Positions 1 to 11,485 of a DNA stretch of 64,000 nucleotides are shown here, piece by piece. Each line of letters starts with the position of its first letter. Position 1 is the stretch's first letter. The notes beneath the pieces are model-generated. The model saw nothing but the letters and a program-made list of their open reading frames with translations. It searched no databases and was not told the DNA's origin. A program made the translations under genes and the position numbers. The DNA lies in assembly GCF_003966895.1 (NCBI RefSeq), contig NZ_AP018449.1, positions 1,360,001 to 1,424,000 on the forward strand, read 5' to 3'. Origin of the DNA: Methylomusa anaerophila. GTDB lineage: Bacteria > Bacillota > Negativicutes > Sporomusales > Sporomusaceae.

Positions 1-1529
<1,529 letters not shown>

Positions 1530-1758
1530 AGTATGCCGTCTGTAACAGATGAATGTTCTTACCCTAGAACTCGTCCATAAGCGAATTGACTCGCTTTGTC
1601 AGAAGAGGTAGGCAACATTCAAAGTCACAGTGTGACTACATTATTCGGAGCCGTTTTATTGGCTCAATATCATCAGAAATTTTTGGTGTTGGATGCTTTC
1701 CATCCAACTTGTTGTTCGTGCTCGTTGAGCACCGCACATCTGGCGTATTTATCTTACA

Positions 1759-1779
1759 TTGTTCAGTTTTCAAGGAGCA
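1759..1779 (-). promoter_or_regulatory. rRNA leader boxA-like antitermination element
   Basis: On the minus strand this reads TGCTCCTTGAAAACTGAACA, a sequence commonly found in Firmicute rRNA leaders and containing a boxA-like core. It lies about 230 bases upstream of 16S and about 50 bases downstream of the P2 promoter, the usual place for Nus-factor antitermination signals. Function is inferred from position and sequence only. Confidence 0.6.
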
Positions 1780-1827
1780 CTCTTTCGCTGTCCGTATTCC
1801 GTTATCGTAATTGGCGACAGCTATTAT

Positions 1828-1856
1828 ATATTAACACATCAGTTATTCTGTGTCAA
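1828..1856 (-). promoter_or_regulatory. rrn promoter P2 (sigma-A)
   Basis: Minus strand: TTGACA (complement of 1851-1856), a 17-base spacer, then TAATAT (complement of 1828-1833). This is a near-consensus sigma-A promoter facing the 16S gene. It is the proximal of two tandem promoters with related flanks (both followed by a GTCGCC-type sequence). Confidence 0.8.
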
Positions 1857-1911
1857 CATCTTTATTTTGTTACTGTTGTAAGTTCTTGCCGCCATCAGTG
1901 GCGACTGTTAT

Positions 1912-1940
1912 ATAGTATCATGTATTATTCTATGTGTCAA
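1912..1940 (-). promoter_or_regulatory. rrn promoter P1 (sigma-A)
   Basis: Minus strand: TTGACA (complement of 1935-1940), a 17-base spacer, then TACTAT (complement of 1912-1917). It is the distal of two tandem rRNA promoters spaced about 84 bases apart. Tandem P1/P2 promoters are usual for strongly growth-regulated rrn operons. Confidence 0.75.
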
Positions 1941-2073
1941 CCAATCTTTTTGAGGAAGATTATACCTCAAAAAGGGGGGGAGTGTCACCTATCGTACCAT
2001 ATTATGCCCGCTATGTCAATAATTATTCATACTATTTTGAAAAATCCTTGTATATCTTATATACATCTAAAAG

Positions 2074-2093
2074 GGAGACTTGTAAGTCTCCCC
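2074..2093 (-). terminator. Hairpin terminator downstream of ilvD
   Basis: A GGGAGACTT/AAGTCTCCC inverted repeat. On the minus strand it is followed by TTTT, so it can end transcription coming from ilvD before the rRNA promoters. Confidence 0.6.
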
Positions 2094-2146
2094 AAAAATC
2101 CCGTTAATACAATTTTACTTGTATCTTCCCAGTTAACAATTGCCAC

Positions 2147-2267
2147 GAACTGCTTAGAAATCGTCAGGTGCGAGGCGTGACGAGAACCGGAGCGCAGGCG
2201 TACTGGGTTGTACGTCGGAGCGAGGATCGCAGGAGCAACGACGCAGATGGCGGTTTATAAGCAGTTC
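2147..2267. repeat. Palindromic intergenic repeat (element C)
   Basis: A 121-base element bounded by the perfect inverted ends GAACTGCTTA and TAAGCAGTTC. The interior is GC-rich with CGTCGTTG and CGCCTCGCA-like segments around a central GTAC-rich core. It contains no credible ORF. The design resembles intergenic palindromic repeats seen in many Firmicutes and deltaproteobacterial genomes, and it shares its layout with elements A and B near 41 kb. It lies between the ilvD stop and its presumed terminator. Confidence 0.7.
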
Positions 2268-2287
2268 CCTACTTAATGCAGCTAAAC

Positions 2288-3946
2288 TTATTTTAATACT
2301 GCCCCTTTGCTGGCCGACGTCACCAGCTTAGCATATCGGGCCAAATACCCCCCGCTCACTTTGGGCTTAGGCTGCGACCACGCGGTTCTGCGTTTGGCCA
2401 GTTCCTCGTCGCTTACATCAAGCTTCAGACTCCTTGCCGGTATATCGATGTCGATAATATCACCCTCCCGAATGAGCGCAATCGGCCCGCCGTCCATGGC
2501 TTCCGGCGCAACGTGACCGATACAGGCGCCGCGGGTTGCACCACTGAAGCGGCCGTCTGTCAGCAGGGCTACCTTTAGGCCCATACCGGCAATAACCGCG
2601 GTGGGATTCAGCATCTCCCGCATACCAGGACCGCCTTTGGGCCCTTCGTAACGGATTACGACGACGTCGCCGTCCTTGACCTGTTTGCCGATAATAGCGG
2701 CAATGGCGGCGTCTTCCGAATCGTACACCCGTGCCCGTCCACGGAACTGAAGCATATCTTCCGCAACCGCACTTTCTTTCACGACTGCACCTTCCGGAGC
2801 CAAATTTCCCTTCAAAATGGCAATACCGCCCGTGTTGCGATAGGGCGCTTCCACAGTTTTGATTACATCCGGACGTTTGATCGCGGCGTCTTGTATCCGT
2901 TCCTTCAACGTACCGGAGACAGTCATGGCATCTATATGGATAATTCCGTGTTTGGACAGTTCCTTCAGCACCGCTGAAATACCCCCGGCCTCGTTTAAAT
3001 CCTGAAGGTGCAGGCTGCCACCAGGGCTCATTTTAGTTATATAAGGTGTTTTGGCGCTAATTTGGTCAAACAGGGGTAGCGGCAGTTCTATCCCCGCTTC
3101 ATTGGCTATAGCCGTTAAATGAAGAACGGTGTTGGATGAGCCGCCAATTCCCATATCAACAGCAATTGCGTTTTTAAAAGCTTCCATCGTCATAATGTTT
3201 CTGGGCTTAATTTCCCTTAAAACCAAGTCGACAACCAAGGAGCCGGTTCGTTTAGCCAGCATGCGCCGCGCTCCGGACTGGGCGGCAGGAATGGTGCCGT
3301 TGCCGGGCAAGGCCATACCCAGGGCTTCCGTTAAACAGTTCATGGTATTGGCGGTAAATAAACCGGCACAGGACCCGCAGCCCGGACAAGCGGACTGCTC
3401 CATAGCGGCAAGTTCAGCGGCAGTAATTTTGCCGGCCTCAAATAGTCCGGCCGCCTCGAACATCAGGCTTACACTGATGTCCCGCCCTTGATAGCGTCCG
3501 GCCATCATCGGACCGCCGCTTATGACAATACAGGGAATATTCAAACGGGCTGCCGCCATCAACATACCGGGAACGATCTTATCGCAATTGGGAATAAGCA
3601 CCAAACCGTCAAACGCATGCCCGGCCGCGACCGCCTCAATAGAGTCCGCAATTAGCTCCCGGCTAGGCAGCGGGTATTTCATCCCTTCATGCCCCATAGC
3701 AATTCCATCGCAAATGCCGATGGCCGGAAATTCGACAGCCATGCCGCCGGCGGCGGCAATTCCTGTTTTAGCGGCCTCAGCTATATCCCGCAAATGCATA
3801 TGTCCGGGAATAATTTCATTAAAAGCATTCACAACGCCGATCATGGGTTTATCCAATTCTTCCGGAGTATAACCCATGGCGTAAAATAATGACCGGTGGG
3901 CGGCTCTTGTGGAACCTTTTTTTACAATACTGCTCTTTAATGTCAT
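2288..3946 (-). CDS. ilvD: Dihydroxy-acid dehydratase
   Basis: Catalyses dehydration of 2,3-dihydroxy-isovalerate and 2,3-dihydroxy-3-methylvalerate to the 2-keto acids in valine, isoleucine and pantothenate synthesis. The 552 residues match the family length. Iron-sulfur and metal motifs are visible: NCDKIVPG (Cys near 121), the [10 protein letters not shown] cluster (Cys 188-194) and GGRF-like [11 protein letters not shown] near the C-terminus. Around residue 48 it has PGH, as in the E. coli-type enzyme, rather than the PCN found in many 2Fe-2S types. The ATG start follows GGGAGAG. No other ilv gene is adjacent, so it appears monocistronic. A possible promoter (TTGACA at the complement of 3991-3996 with AACTAT 18 bases on) would give a very short leader. 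Confidence 0.97.
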   Translation of the reverse strand: MTLKSSIVKKGSTRAAHRSLFYAMGYTPEELDKPMIGVVNAFNEIIPGHMHLRDIAEAAKTGIAAAGGMAVEFPAIGICDGIAMGHEGMKYPLPSRELIADSIEAVAAGHAFDGLVLIPNCDKIVPGMLMAAARLNIPCIVISGGPMMAGRYQGRDISVSLMFEAAGLFEAGKITAAELAAMEQSACPGCGSCAGLFTANTMNCLTEALGMALPGNGTIPAAQSGARRMLAKRTGSLVVDLVLREIKPRNIMTMEAFKNAIAVDMGIGGSSNTVLHLTAIANEAGIELPLPLFDQISAKTPYITKMSPGGSLHLQDLNEAGGISAVLKELSKHGIIHIDAMTVSGTLKERIQDAAIKRPDVIKTVEAPYRNTGGIAILKGNLAPEGAVVKESAVAEDMLQFRGRARVYDSEDAAIAAIIGKQVKDGDVVVIRYEGPKGGPGMREMLNPTAVIAGMGLKVALLTDGRFSGATRGACIGHVAPEAMDGGPIALIREGDIIDIDIPARSLKLDVSDEELAKRRTAWSQPKPKVSGGYLARYAKLVTSASKGAVLK

Positions 3947-4189
3947 GTCTGTCTCTCCCGTCCAAAATAGTTTCGCAGCTAGTAGTCTGCTGTCAACCTG
4001 AATGGAGTATATAGCTCAACTGCGGTTATCGCCTGCACATTGTCCAAATATTGAGTACATTATTACTTGCAGCGCAGTCTGCCCATTAACATTTAATTGT
4101 ATATTCAACCTTTATTCTGTTATTCCTCTGTCAGGGATACACAATCATTGAAAATGCCTATTGAAAATAATGCAGTTTTTATGATAAAA

Positions 4190-4446
4190 TATCAATTAAT
4201 CATTAATTTCATAATTATGGCAATGATCGGAACAGTACCCGTGCGTAAAACTCCTCCAGAGAGCCGGATTAGGTGAAAACCGGCGGAATAGCCGCGGCGA
4301 ACGCCTTCCGTGAGCTGCAAGCGCAACTCCTTTCGGATATTAAGCTTGCCGTTACCTGGCGTTAACAGTTTAAAGCGAGCCAAGCGGCTAAAATTGGTGG
4401 TACCACGGGAAAACTATTCTCGTCCTTTACTGGACGGGAATTTTTT
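4190..4446 (+). promoter_or_regulatory. T-box riboswitch leader
   Basis: A tRNA-sensing transcription-attenuation leader in front of the AsnC/aminotransferase pair. Stem I features are visible: GGAACAGTACC near 4229-4239 (AGTA/loop E type) and AGAGAGCCGG with GGTGAAAACCGG near 4257-4285. The T-box proper, AATTGGTGGTACCACGGG (about 4392-4409), lies just before a terminator. Uncharged tRNA pairing would favour the antiterminator and expression. The specifier codon is not assigned with confidence: the segment GCGAACGCCTTCCGTGAGC near 4298-4316 allows AAC (Asn) or GCC (Ala) depending on alignment. The 5' boundary is approximate. Confidence 0.88.
4417..4446 (+). terminator. T-box leader terminator
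   Basis: The stem TTCTCGTCC/GGACGGGAA with a six-base loop is followed by TTTTTT. It lies directly after the T-box sequence, so it is the regulated attenuator of this leader. Confidence 0.85.
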
Positions 4447-4484
4447 ATTTTAACTTTTTTATTTTAAAAGGAGGCTATTTAAGC

Positions 4485-4985
4485 ATGTATGAAAAGAAAA
4501 GCATGGAAAGCGCGCTGCTGGAACTATTGGAAAAAGACAATACCCTGTCAATAGAACATCTGGCGCTAACATTAAACGCGCCCCGGTCCGACGTGGCGGA
4601 AGCCATAAAACAGTTGGAAGCTGCAAATATTATTGTTAAACACCAGACCATCGTCAATTGGGAAAAAGCCGGCATTGAAAAGGTGACGGCTGTCATCGAC
4701 GTTAAAATTACGCCGCAGCGGGAAGTTGGGTTTGACGCCATTGCCGAACGAATTTACCGTTTTCCGGAAGTACGCAGTCTCTATTTGATGTCAGGCGCTT
4801 ACGATCTTTTGGTAATGGTGGAAGGCGCCAACCTTAAACAAGTATCGAAATTTGTCGCCCATAGACTAGCGACCATTGATGGCGTTGTCAGTACCACAAC
4901 TCACTTCATGCTGAAACCCTATAAAGAAGACGGCGTTATTTTGGACGACCGGGAGGAAGATCATAGATTGGCGGTATCGCCATGA
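4485..4985 (+). CDS. Lrp/AsnC family transcriptional regulator
   Basis: A 166-residue regulator with an N-terminal winged helix-turn-helix (about residues 8-55; SIEHLALTLNAPRSDVAEAI) and a C-terminal RAM/AsnC effector domain (about 68-145; RSLYLMSGAYDLLVMVEG), the standard Lrp/AsnC layout and length. The ATG follows AAAGGAGGC. The stop overlaps the next gene start as ATGA, so the two are translationally coupled and share a T-box leader. It probably senses an amino acid and controls the aminotransferase or itself; the ligand cannot be read from the sequence. A T-box on a transcription regulator means that tRNA charging and amino-acid binding both feed into this operon. Confidence 0.9.
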   Translation: MYEKKSMESALLELLEKDNTLSIEHLALTLNAPRSDVAEAIKQLEAANIIVKHQTIVNWEKAGIEKVTAVIDVKITPQREVGFDAIAERIYRFPEVRSLYLMSGAYDLLVMVEGANLKQVSKFVAHRLATIDGVVSTTTHFMLKPYKEDGVILDDREEDHRLAVSP

Positions 4986-6160
4986 ACTGGGCCGAACGCG
5001 TGTCTCCCACCGTCCGGTCGCTGCCCCCTTCCGGCATACGGCGTTTTTTTGACATTGTCGCCGAAATGAAAGGGGTTGTTTCCCTGGGGGTAGGTGAGCC
5101 CGACTTCATCACTCCCTGGCACATACGGGAAAGCAGCATACATGGCCTGCATAAGGGCTATACCGCTTATACATCGAACTTCGGATTATTGGAATTACGG
5201 GAAGAAATCGCTCGCCTGGTTTATAACGAAGCCGATATAACTTACGATCCCCGCCGGGAAATATTGATAACTGTTGGTGTCAGCGAAGGATTGGATCTTG
5301 CGATGCGGGCCCTGCTTTGCCCCGGCGACGAAGTTCTGGTACCCGAGCCCTGCTATGTTTCTTACAAGGCCTGTGTAACCCTTGCGGGCGGCGTACCAAT
5401 TCCTGTTCCCACTTCAGCGGCAAACGAATTCCGCGTCACAGTTGAACAACTCGCCAAATTGGTCACCCCTTGCACCAAAGCTTTGCTTATCGGCTACCCG
5501 AACAACCCGACCGGCGCCGTCATGCCCAAAGCGGAACTGGAAAAGATCGCCCGCTTTGCAGAACAGAACGATCTGGTTGTTATTGCCGATGAAATATATG
5601 CCAAGTTAACCTACGAGGGCGAACACACTTGCTTTGCCTCCCTGCCGGGAATGCGCGACCGTACCATCCTGTTAAACGGTTTTTCCAAGGCCTATGCCAT
5701 GACCGGCTGGCGAATCGGCTACGCCTTGTCTAACCCTGACCTCATCGCCGCCATGACTAAAATTCATCAATATACCATTCTGTGCGCCCCGGTTATGGCC
5801 CAAATCGCAGCTATAGAGGCACTGAAAAAAGGTGAAGCCGATGTTGTGAAAATGGTTTCCGAATACAATGCCCGCCGCCGGTTTATGCTTGAAGGGTTCC
5901 GGCAAATCGGCCTCCCCTGTTTTGAGCCGAAAGGAGCCTTTTACCTGTTTCCGTCAATAGCTCATACCGGTATCGATTCCCTCAGGTTTGCCGAAGAGTT
6001 ATTAAAGGCTGAAAAAGTTGCCTTAGTGCCCGGCAACGCTTTTGGCGAAAGCGGCGAAGGCTTTGTCCGCTGCTCCTATGCCACTTCCATCGCTCAACTC
6101 TCAGAGGCGCTGGAACGTATCGGCCGGTTCGTCAGAAAACTGGACTGCAAGCGGTTTTAG
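4982..6160 (+). CDS. Class I/II PLP-dependent aminotransferase
   Basis: A 392-residue fold-type I aminotransferase of the aspartate aminotransferase superfamily, PatA-like. Visible motifs: YPNNPTG at 172-178 (cofactor and substrate asparagine), ADEIY at 202-206 (Asp binding the pyridine nitrogen), and the PLP lysine in GFSKAYAMTGWRIGY (Lys near 236). The substrate is not determined; relatives act on aspartate, aromatic amino acids or N-acetyl-diaminopimelate. It overlaps the AsnC-type regulator by four bases and follows a T-box, which points to amino-acid biosynthesis rather than catabolism. Confidence 0.9.
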   Translation: MNWAERVSPTVRSLPPSGIRRFFDIVAEMKGVVSLGVGEPDFITPWHIRESSIHGLHKGYTAYTSNFGLLELREEIARLVYNEADITYDPRREILITVGVSEGLDLAMRALLCPGDEVLVPEPCYVSYKACVTLAGGVPIPVPTSAANEFRVTVEQLAKLVTPCTKALLIGYPNNPTGAVMPKAELEKIARFAEQNDLVVIADEIYAKLTYEGEHTCFASLPGMRDRTILLNGFSKAYAMTGWRIGYALSNPDLIAAMTKIHQYTILCAPVMAQIAAIEALKKGEADVVKMVSEYNARRRFMLEGFRQIGLPCFEPKGAFYLFPSIAHTGIDSLRFAEELLKAEKVALVPGNAFGESGEGFVRCSYATSIAQLSEALERIGRFVRKLDCKRF

Positions 6161-6221
6161 TGTATCCGGGTGCCAATCTTGCTAACTTCACCGGTGCCCT
6201 GTTGCCTGTTCATCCTTGGAT

Positions 6222-6265
6222 AAAGCCCCTTGTCACCTGTGAATTCAGATGAGACAAGGGGCTTT
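6222..6265. terminator. Bidirectional terminator between aminotransferase and gyrA
   Basis: A 13-bp stem AAAGCCCCTTGTC/GACAAGGGGCTTT with an 18-base loop, followed by T-rich sequence on the plus strand and TTT on the minus strand. It separates the convergent aminotransferase and gyrA genes. Confidence 0.85.
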
Positions 6266-6274
6266 TAATATTTT

Positions 6275-8716
6275 TTAATCGTTGTCTGCTTTTTTCTCTA
6301 CTACCGCCAAAGCGACAACTTTATCGTTTTCACCGGTTTTCATCAGCTTAACGCCTTGGGTGCTTCTGCTGGTAACCGATATAGTATCCATCTCCATGCG
6401 GATAATAATACCTTCACTCGTAATCAGCATAAGTTCCTGTCCGGGAATGACAACCTTAATACCGACAACGTGGCCAATTTTTTCGGCAGCTTTCGGCTTT
6501 ATGTTGATAACTCCCTTACCGCCCCGGGCGGTAACCCGGTACTCGTCAATGCGGGTGCGCTTGCCATAGCCTTCGGACGTCACCGTCAGAACTTCCCCAT
6601 CTTTCTTGGCGGTGTCCATCCCGATAACTTCGTCGCCGGCCTCAAGGTTTATGCCCCGGACACCGTGAGCGGTCCGTCCCATAACCCGTACCTCGGTTTC
6701 CGGGAAGACGATTGCCTTGCCGTCCCGCGTTCCCATAATAATATGTTGCTCGCCGCTTGTCAGCTTAACCCCGATCAGATCATCGTCATCATCCAGATTG
6801 ATGGCGTTCAGGCCGCCTTTACGGGCAGTATCGAACTCAACCAGTTCTGATTTTTTTACGATGCCTTTTTGGGTCGCCATAAATAAATAACGATTGGCGA
6901 CAAATTCCTTTACCGGAATAACGGCAGTGATTTTTTCGTCTTTTTCAACCTGCAGTAAATTGACAATGGCGGTGCCTTTCGCGGTACGGCCGGCTTCAGG
7001 AACTTCATAGGCTTTGAGCCGGTAAACCCGGCCGCGGGTAGTAAAGAATAACAGATTATGGTGGGTTGTTGCAACAAATAATTGCTCGACAAAGTCTTCT
7101 TCCTTGGTTCCCATGCCGGTCACTCCCCTGCCGCCGCGTCTCTGGCTGCGGTAAGTGTCAACAGGCAGGCGCTTGATATAGCCATAATGGGTAAGAGTAA
7201 TGACCACATCCTCTTCGGCTATCAGATCTTCCATTTCCAGTTTGGAAATATCGCTGGTAATCACCGTCCGGCGGGCATCGGCGAAACGTTTTTTTACATC
7301 CAGGAGTTCTTCTTTGATGATGTTCATGACTTTGTGCTCGTCGGCCAGCACACCTTCCAGCCATTCGATGGTCTCCAGGATGTCCTTGTATTCCATCTCA
7401 ATTTTCTCCCGCTCAAGACCGGTGAGACGCTGCAGCCGCATATCCAAAATCGCCTGCGCCTGTTTTTCACTCAGGTTAAACTTAGCCATCAACGCTTCCC
7501 GGGCTATTTCAGGCGTTTGCGACTGGCGAATGGTCGAGATCACCGCATCCAGGTGATCAAGGGCGATTTTGAGACCTTCTAAAATGTGAGCCCGGGCGCG
7601 GGCTTTATCTAGTTCGAACTTGGTGCGGCGAATAATAACTTCTTTTTGGTGAGCCAAATAATGCTGCAAAACCTCGTGCAGATTCAGCACCTTGGGCCGC
7701 CCGTTAACCAAAGCGAGCATATTGACGCCGAAGGTCTCCTGCATCTGGGTGTGTTTATAAAGCTGGTTCAAGATTATGTCCGGGTTAACATCCCGTCGAA
7801 GTTCAATAACAATGCGCATGCCGGTACGATCGCTCTCGTCCCTGAGATCGGTTATGCCGTCAACTGTCTTATCCCGCACCAGGGCAGCGATGGTTTCGAT
7901 CAATCTCGCCTTATTGACCTGGTAAGGGATTTCGGTAACCAATATGCGCTGCTTGCCGTTCTGCATCCGTTCGATGCGGGCCTGAGCCCGCATTTTGACG
8001 CCGCCCCGGCCGGTCATATATGCCTGCTTTATGCCTTCACGGCCTAAAATCAGACCGCCTGTGGGAAAATCCGGTCCCTTTACAGCCATCATTAGCTCTT
8101 GAATGGTGACGGCAGGGTTGTCGATCATCATAACCAGGCCATCCACCACTTCCCCCAAATTGTGGGGAGGTATGTTGGTGGCCATACCCACGGCAATACC
8201 GGCTGAACCATTGACCAATAGGTTGGGTATCTTAGCCGGCAATACTAACGGCTCTTTCAAAGACTCGTCGTAGTTGGGTCCGAAGTCGACAGTATCTTTC
8301 TCAATATCAGCTAACATCTCTTCCGCGATTCGCGACATGCGAACCTCAGTATAACGCATGGCTGCCGCTGAGTCGCCGTCAATGGAGCCAAAGTTGCCAT
8401 GGCCGTCCACCAGCATATAACGGCTGGAAAAATTCTGCGCCATTCTAACGATGGCGTCATATACTGAACTGTCGCCATGGGGATGGTATTTACCCAAAAC
8501 TTCCCCCACGATACGGGCCGACTTTTTATACGGCTTGTTGGCAGCCATCCCGGCTTCATGCATAGCATATAAAATACGCCGGTGCACCGGCTTAAGACCA
8601 TCCCTGACATCAGGCAGCGCCCGCATAACAATAACGCTCATAGCGTAATCGATATAGGAATGCTTCATTTCCTCTTCCAAACGGATAGGCATTACCTTAC
8701 CTAGACCAAAATCCAC
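6275..8716 (-). CDS. gyrA: DNA gyrase subunit A
   Basis: The breakage-reunion subunit of DNA gyrase (A2B2), which introduces negative supercoils. Its 813 residues are typical. The catalytic tyrosine is Tyr122 in [10 protein letters not shown]. The quinolone-resistance region reads [10 protein letters not shown] with Ser83 and Asp87, the usual drug-sensitive residues. The GyrA box QRRGGRG lies in the C-terminal beta-pinwheel part. Translation starts at GTG (8714-8716) after GAGGTGG. It transcribes away from the origin toward ilvD and 16S, matching the Bacillus order gyrA-rrn, but gyrB is about 14 kb away instead of adjacent. Confidence 0.98.
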   Translation of the reverse strand: MDFGLGKVMPIRLEEEMKHSYIDYAMSVIVMRALPDVRDGLKPVHRRILYAMHEAGMAANKPYKKSARIVGEVLGKYHPHGDSSVYDAIVRMAQNFSSRYMLVDGHGNFGSIDGDSAAAMRYTEVRMSRIAEEMLADIEKDTVDFGPNYDESLKEPLVLPAKIPNLLVNGSAGIAVGMATNIPPHNLGEVVDGLVMMIDNPAVTIQELMMAVKGPDFPTGGLILGREGIKQAYMTGRGGVKMRAQARIERMQNGKQRILVTEIPYQVNKARLIETIAALVRDKTVDGITDLRDESDRTGMRIVIELRRDVNPDIILNQLYKHTQMQETFGVNMLALVNGRPKVLNLHEVLQHYLAHQKEVIIRRTKFELDKARARAHILEGLKIALDHLDAVISTIRQSQTPEIAREALMAKFNLSEKQAQAILDMRLQRLTGLEREKIEMEYKDILETIEWLEGVLADEHKVMNIIKEELLDVKKRFADARRTVITSDISKLEMEDLIAEEDVVITLTHYGYIKRLPVDTYRSQRRGGRGVTGMGTKEEDFVEQLFVATTHHNLLFFTTRGRVYRLKAYEVPEAGRTAKGTAIVNLLQVEKDEKITAVIPVKEFVANRYLFMATQKGIVKKSELVEFDTARKGGLNAINLDDDDDLIGVKLTSGEQHIIMGTRDGKAIVFPETEVRVMGRTAHGVRGINLEAGDEVIGMDTAKKDGEVLTVTSEGYGKRTRIDEYRVTARGGKGVINIKPKAAEKIGHVVGIKVVIPGQELMLITSEGIIIRMEMDTISVTSRSTQGVKLMKTGENDKVVALAVVEKKADND

Positions 8717-8959
8717 GTTACCACCTCAAATATAACATCTTGTTATATTTTCCCCACAAAGAGAAAAATATCCTGCATACTAAGGATATTTTACATAAAA
8801 TATATGAATTAGCGGTAAGTAACCGTTTTTCGCTTGTGCCATATACTAAAATGAGAGAGTTATAACTGGGTTAACTTGCTGGCAAAATTTATCACACATA
8901 GAGCAATATTCATATGAGCCAAACTATTATTTAGTTATACTTTGGGAGGGGAAAAGTCA

Positions 8960-9589
8960 ATGATGGATACTTTTTATGTATTGTTATTGGGATTAGCAGT
9001 CAGCATGGACTCTTTTGCCGCCGGTGTAGCCTATGGAATAAAATCCATTAGGATTCCCTGGACCTCTTTAGCAATTGTTGGTTTAATTACCGGCGCCTGT
9101 ACCTTAGCTGCAACCATACTTGCCAATTATCTCGGGTCATCTATAAACACGCACCTGGCTATTTCCTTTGGCTCGTTATTGTTGATTGCCATCGGCGCCT
9201 GGAACATCCTGAATGAATATATTACAAAAAGCAATCTGTCGCCAAATAGTTCAGATAATAAGCTAACCTTTCGTATTGGCCGGATTGTGATTAACATTAT
9301 GGCTGATCCGGAAACCGCCGATATCGACCACTCCAAATCCATTTCATCTTCAGAAGCGACGTTTCTCGGTTTAGCGCTGGGAATTGATAATATGATCGCG
9401 GCCTTTGCCGCATCGCTGATTAAACCACTGCCCCTCCACACACCGGTAATTATGGGCCTGATACAAATCGGTCTGATAACCTTCGGCAGCTACGGCGCCG
9501 CTCGCTTTGTACCCGAAGAAATAAAAAAAAGGTTTCCGTATGTTCCCGGCACAATCTTAATCTTGTTAGGACTGTTCCGTCTGGTATAA
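8960..9589 (+). CDS. ytaF: Sporulation membrane protein YtaF (MntP-like)
   Basis: A polytopic membrane protein of about 209 residues with six hydrophobic segments. It belongs to the DUF204/MntP-like group: MDSFAAGVAYG near the start and a second LGIDNMIAAFAASL repeat in the second half carry the conserved acidic residues of this family. Sporulation-linked YtaF proteins have this layout; relatives are manganese exporters. An in-frame TTG lies 18 bases earlier, but GGGAGGGG correctly positions ATG at 8960. The role in sporulation is inferred from family naming; cation export is an alternative. Confidence 0.85.
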   Translation: MMDTFYVLLLGLAVSMDSFAAGVAYGIKSIRIPWTSLAIVGLITGACTLAATILANYLGSSINTHLAISFGSLLLIAIGAWNILNEYITKSNLSPNSSDNKLTFRIGRIVINIMADPETADIDHSKSISSSEATFLGLALGIDNMIAAFAASLIKPLPLHTPVIMGLIQIGLITFGSYGAARFVPEEIKKRFPYVPGTILILLGLFRLV

Positions 9590-9618
9590 TACCGGTCAGA
9601 CTGGGTGAATAAGACCTG

Positions 9619-9641
9619 GCTGGTAAATACCGGCTTTTTTT
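9619..9641 (+). terminator. Terminator after ytaF
   Basis: The stem GCTGGT/ACCGGC with an AAAT loop is followed by seven T. It lies about 30 bases after the ytaF stop. Confidence 0.75.
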
Positions 9642-9697
9642 GTACGCTATTACAATAATAAAATAATATCAGAAAAAAGACAGCGGGAGGCCGTAGC

Positions 9698-10798
9698 ATG
9701 CCGTACAAAATTCTTGCAATTAATCCGGGATCTACTTCAACAAAAATTGGCCTTTACCATGGCACCACCGAAATATTTGCCCGGAATATCAACCACAGCG
9801 CTGAAGATATTGCCAAAATTCCGGACATCACCGACCAACTCGAATACCGCCTGGAAAAAATTAATGCTTTTATGGCCGCCCAAGACGTAAAAGCCACGGA
9901 TCTGGCCGCAGTTGTAGGCCGAGGCGGATTATTAAAGCCAATGGCCAGCGGCACATATCGCGTCAACACGGCGATGCTTAACGACCTAAAAAACCGCCGC
10001 TACGGCGTTCATGCCAGCAATCTCGGCGCTATTCTCGCTGACCTGATTGCCAGACAAGGCAGTTGTCTTTCCTACATTGTGGACCCGGTAGTTGTTGACG
10101 AACTAGCCCCGGTAGCAAGATGGACAGGCCGCCCGGAGCTGGAAAGAAAAAGCATTTTTCACGCTCTTAACCAGAAAGCAGTTGCCAAGAAATATGCCAA
10201 AAGCCTCAACCGCTCCTACGGCGAGCTAAACCTGATTGTCGCTCATCTGGGCGGCGGCATCTCTGTCGGCTGCCATAGCCACGGTCGAGTAATTGATGTG
10301 AATAACGCCCTTGATGGTGAAGGACCCTTTTCCCCTGAGCGGGCCGGTACCTTACCCGCCGGGCAATTCGCTGCGATGGTGCTGGACAACAAGCTTGATC
10401 ACAATGATATCGCTAAACTGCTAGCCGGTAAAGGCGGTCTTGTAGCTCATCTCGGCACCAACGATACCAGGGAAGTAGAACGCCGCATCCGAGAGGGCGA
10501 CAAGATGGCGGCCGACGTCTACGACGCAATGATCTATGGCATTGCCAAGTCTATTGCCGCCGCCGCTGTGCCGGTATGGGGCAAAGTCGATGGCATCATT
10601 CTCACCGGCGGCATTGCTCACGCCCGGATCCTTACGGAAAAACTGAAAGAATATGTTGGCTTCCTGGCGCCGGTCATTGTCCTGGCCGGCGAAAATGAAT
10701 TGCAAGCTCTGGCCGAAGGAGCCTATCGCGTTTTGACCGGCCAAGAGACAGCAAAAGAGTATTACGGAGAAGCAGTTAAAGCTCTTTCGCTGGTATGA
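9698..10798 (+). CDS. buk: Butyrate kinase
   Basis: Interconverts butyryl phosphate plus ADP with butyrate plus ATP (acetokinase family, ASKHA fold). The phosphate-1 loop NPGSTSTKIG at residues 9-18, the central AHLGGGISVG near 184-193 and the C-terminal ILTGGIAHA motif are typical. At 366 residues it has the butyrate kinase length (about 355), shorter than acetate kinase. The ATG follows CGGGAGG. No phosphotransbutyrylase is adjacent. Branched-chain fatty acid kinase activity is an alternative. Its 3' end overlaps the convergent deaminase gene by 23 bases. Confidence 0.92.
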   Translation: MPYKILAINPGSTSTKIGLYHGTTEIFARNINHSAEDIAKIPDITDQLEYRLEKINAFMAAQDVKATDLAAVVGRGGLLKPMASGTYRVNTAMLNDLKNRRYGVHASNLGAILADLIARQGSCLSYIVDPVVVDELAPVARWTGRPELERKSIFHALNQKAVAKKYAKSLNRSYGELNLIVAHLGGGISVGCHSHGRVIDVNNALDGEGPFSPERAGTLPAGQFAAMVLDNKLDHNDIAKLLAGKGGLVAHLGTNDTREVERRIREGDKMAADVYDAMIYGIAKSIAAAAVPVWGKVDGIILTGGIAHARILTEKLKEYVGFLAPVIVLAGENELQALAEGAYRVLTGQETAKEYYGEAVKALSLV

Positions 10799-11231
10799 TT
10801 TTCTTGCTTCCGTCGGCATCCACATAAATTACCGTCTCAATCTGGGCATTTTTTATCATCCGGCGGCACAAAAGGCAGGGAGCGCCGCAAGCCGGTGAGC
10901 CGTCAGCGTTGAAGCCGGCGATATAAATAGTGGCGCCCTTCATTTTTATCGGATCGCCATTGATGATGGCGTTTTGCTCGGCGTGGACACCACTGCACAG
11001 TTCGTATCGTTCTCCCGCCGGAATGCCAAGTTCGTCCCGCTGGCAGGTACCCCGGTCAATGCAGTTCTCCTCGCTCCGGGGCGAACCGTTATAGCCTGTG
11101 GAGACAATAATATGATCCTTGACAATTACCGCCCCGTATCGCCGCCGGAGACAGGTTGACCGTGTTAATATTACAGCCGCAATATCGAGAAAATAATCTG
11201 TCCACTCAGGTCTTTTAAGTCCCGGTTTCAA
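10776..11231 (-). CDS. comEB: dCMP deaminase family protein (ComEB-like)
   Basis: A zinc-dependent deaminase of 151 residues that probably converts dCMP to dUMP for dTTP synthesis. The zinc and catalytic motif HAE is at 83-85 and the PCLLC pair (Cys119, Cys122) completes the site. The TGYNGSPR segment is typical of dCMP deaminases. Translation begins at TTG (complement of 11229-11231) six bases after AAAGGGAGG; no better start exists. It is convergent with buk and overlaps it. The name comEB comes from the Bacillus homologue; a competence role is not implied. Confidence 0.88.
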   Translation of the reverse strand: MKPGLKRPEWTDYFLDIAAVILTRSTCLRRRYGAVIVKDHIIVSTGYNGSPRSEENCIDRGTCQRDELGIPAGERYELCSGVHAEQNAIINGDPIKMKGATIYIAGFNADGSPACGAPCLLCRRMIKNAQIETVIYVDADGSKKIIPAKEL

Positions 11232-11485
11232 TCGAAGCCTCCCTTTCAGCGACTTAAACTATTTCGCAGTTAAAGTCGGCAAATTTAGTTCATATCATAT
11301 ATTGTATATTATAGCTTATAGCCTGATAATTCACAGCATTAAATACGAAAATAACATATCTTCCTTGTCTTTAAAACGTCCCTATAGGACGATTCTAGAA
11401 CCTTTACATAATATGTTGAATATTATATATCAGGCAGCTATTCAATAAAGATGTAAAGATGTTTAGATGTTTAGGAGGAAAAAAT

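Noticed and set aside
1596..2180. A 194-codon plus-strand frame over the rrn leader and promoters
   Set aside because: It runs against the rrn promoters, covers boxA and terminator sequence, has no ribosome site and an unlikely composition.
3979..3989. An 11-base match (CTAGTAGTCTG) to the left end of palindromic element A, upstream of ilvD
   Set aside because: Too short and without a matching inverted end; possible remnant but could be chance.
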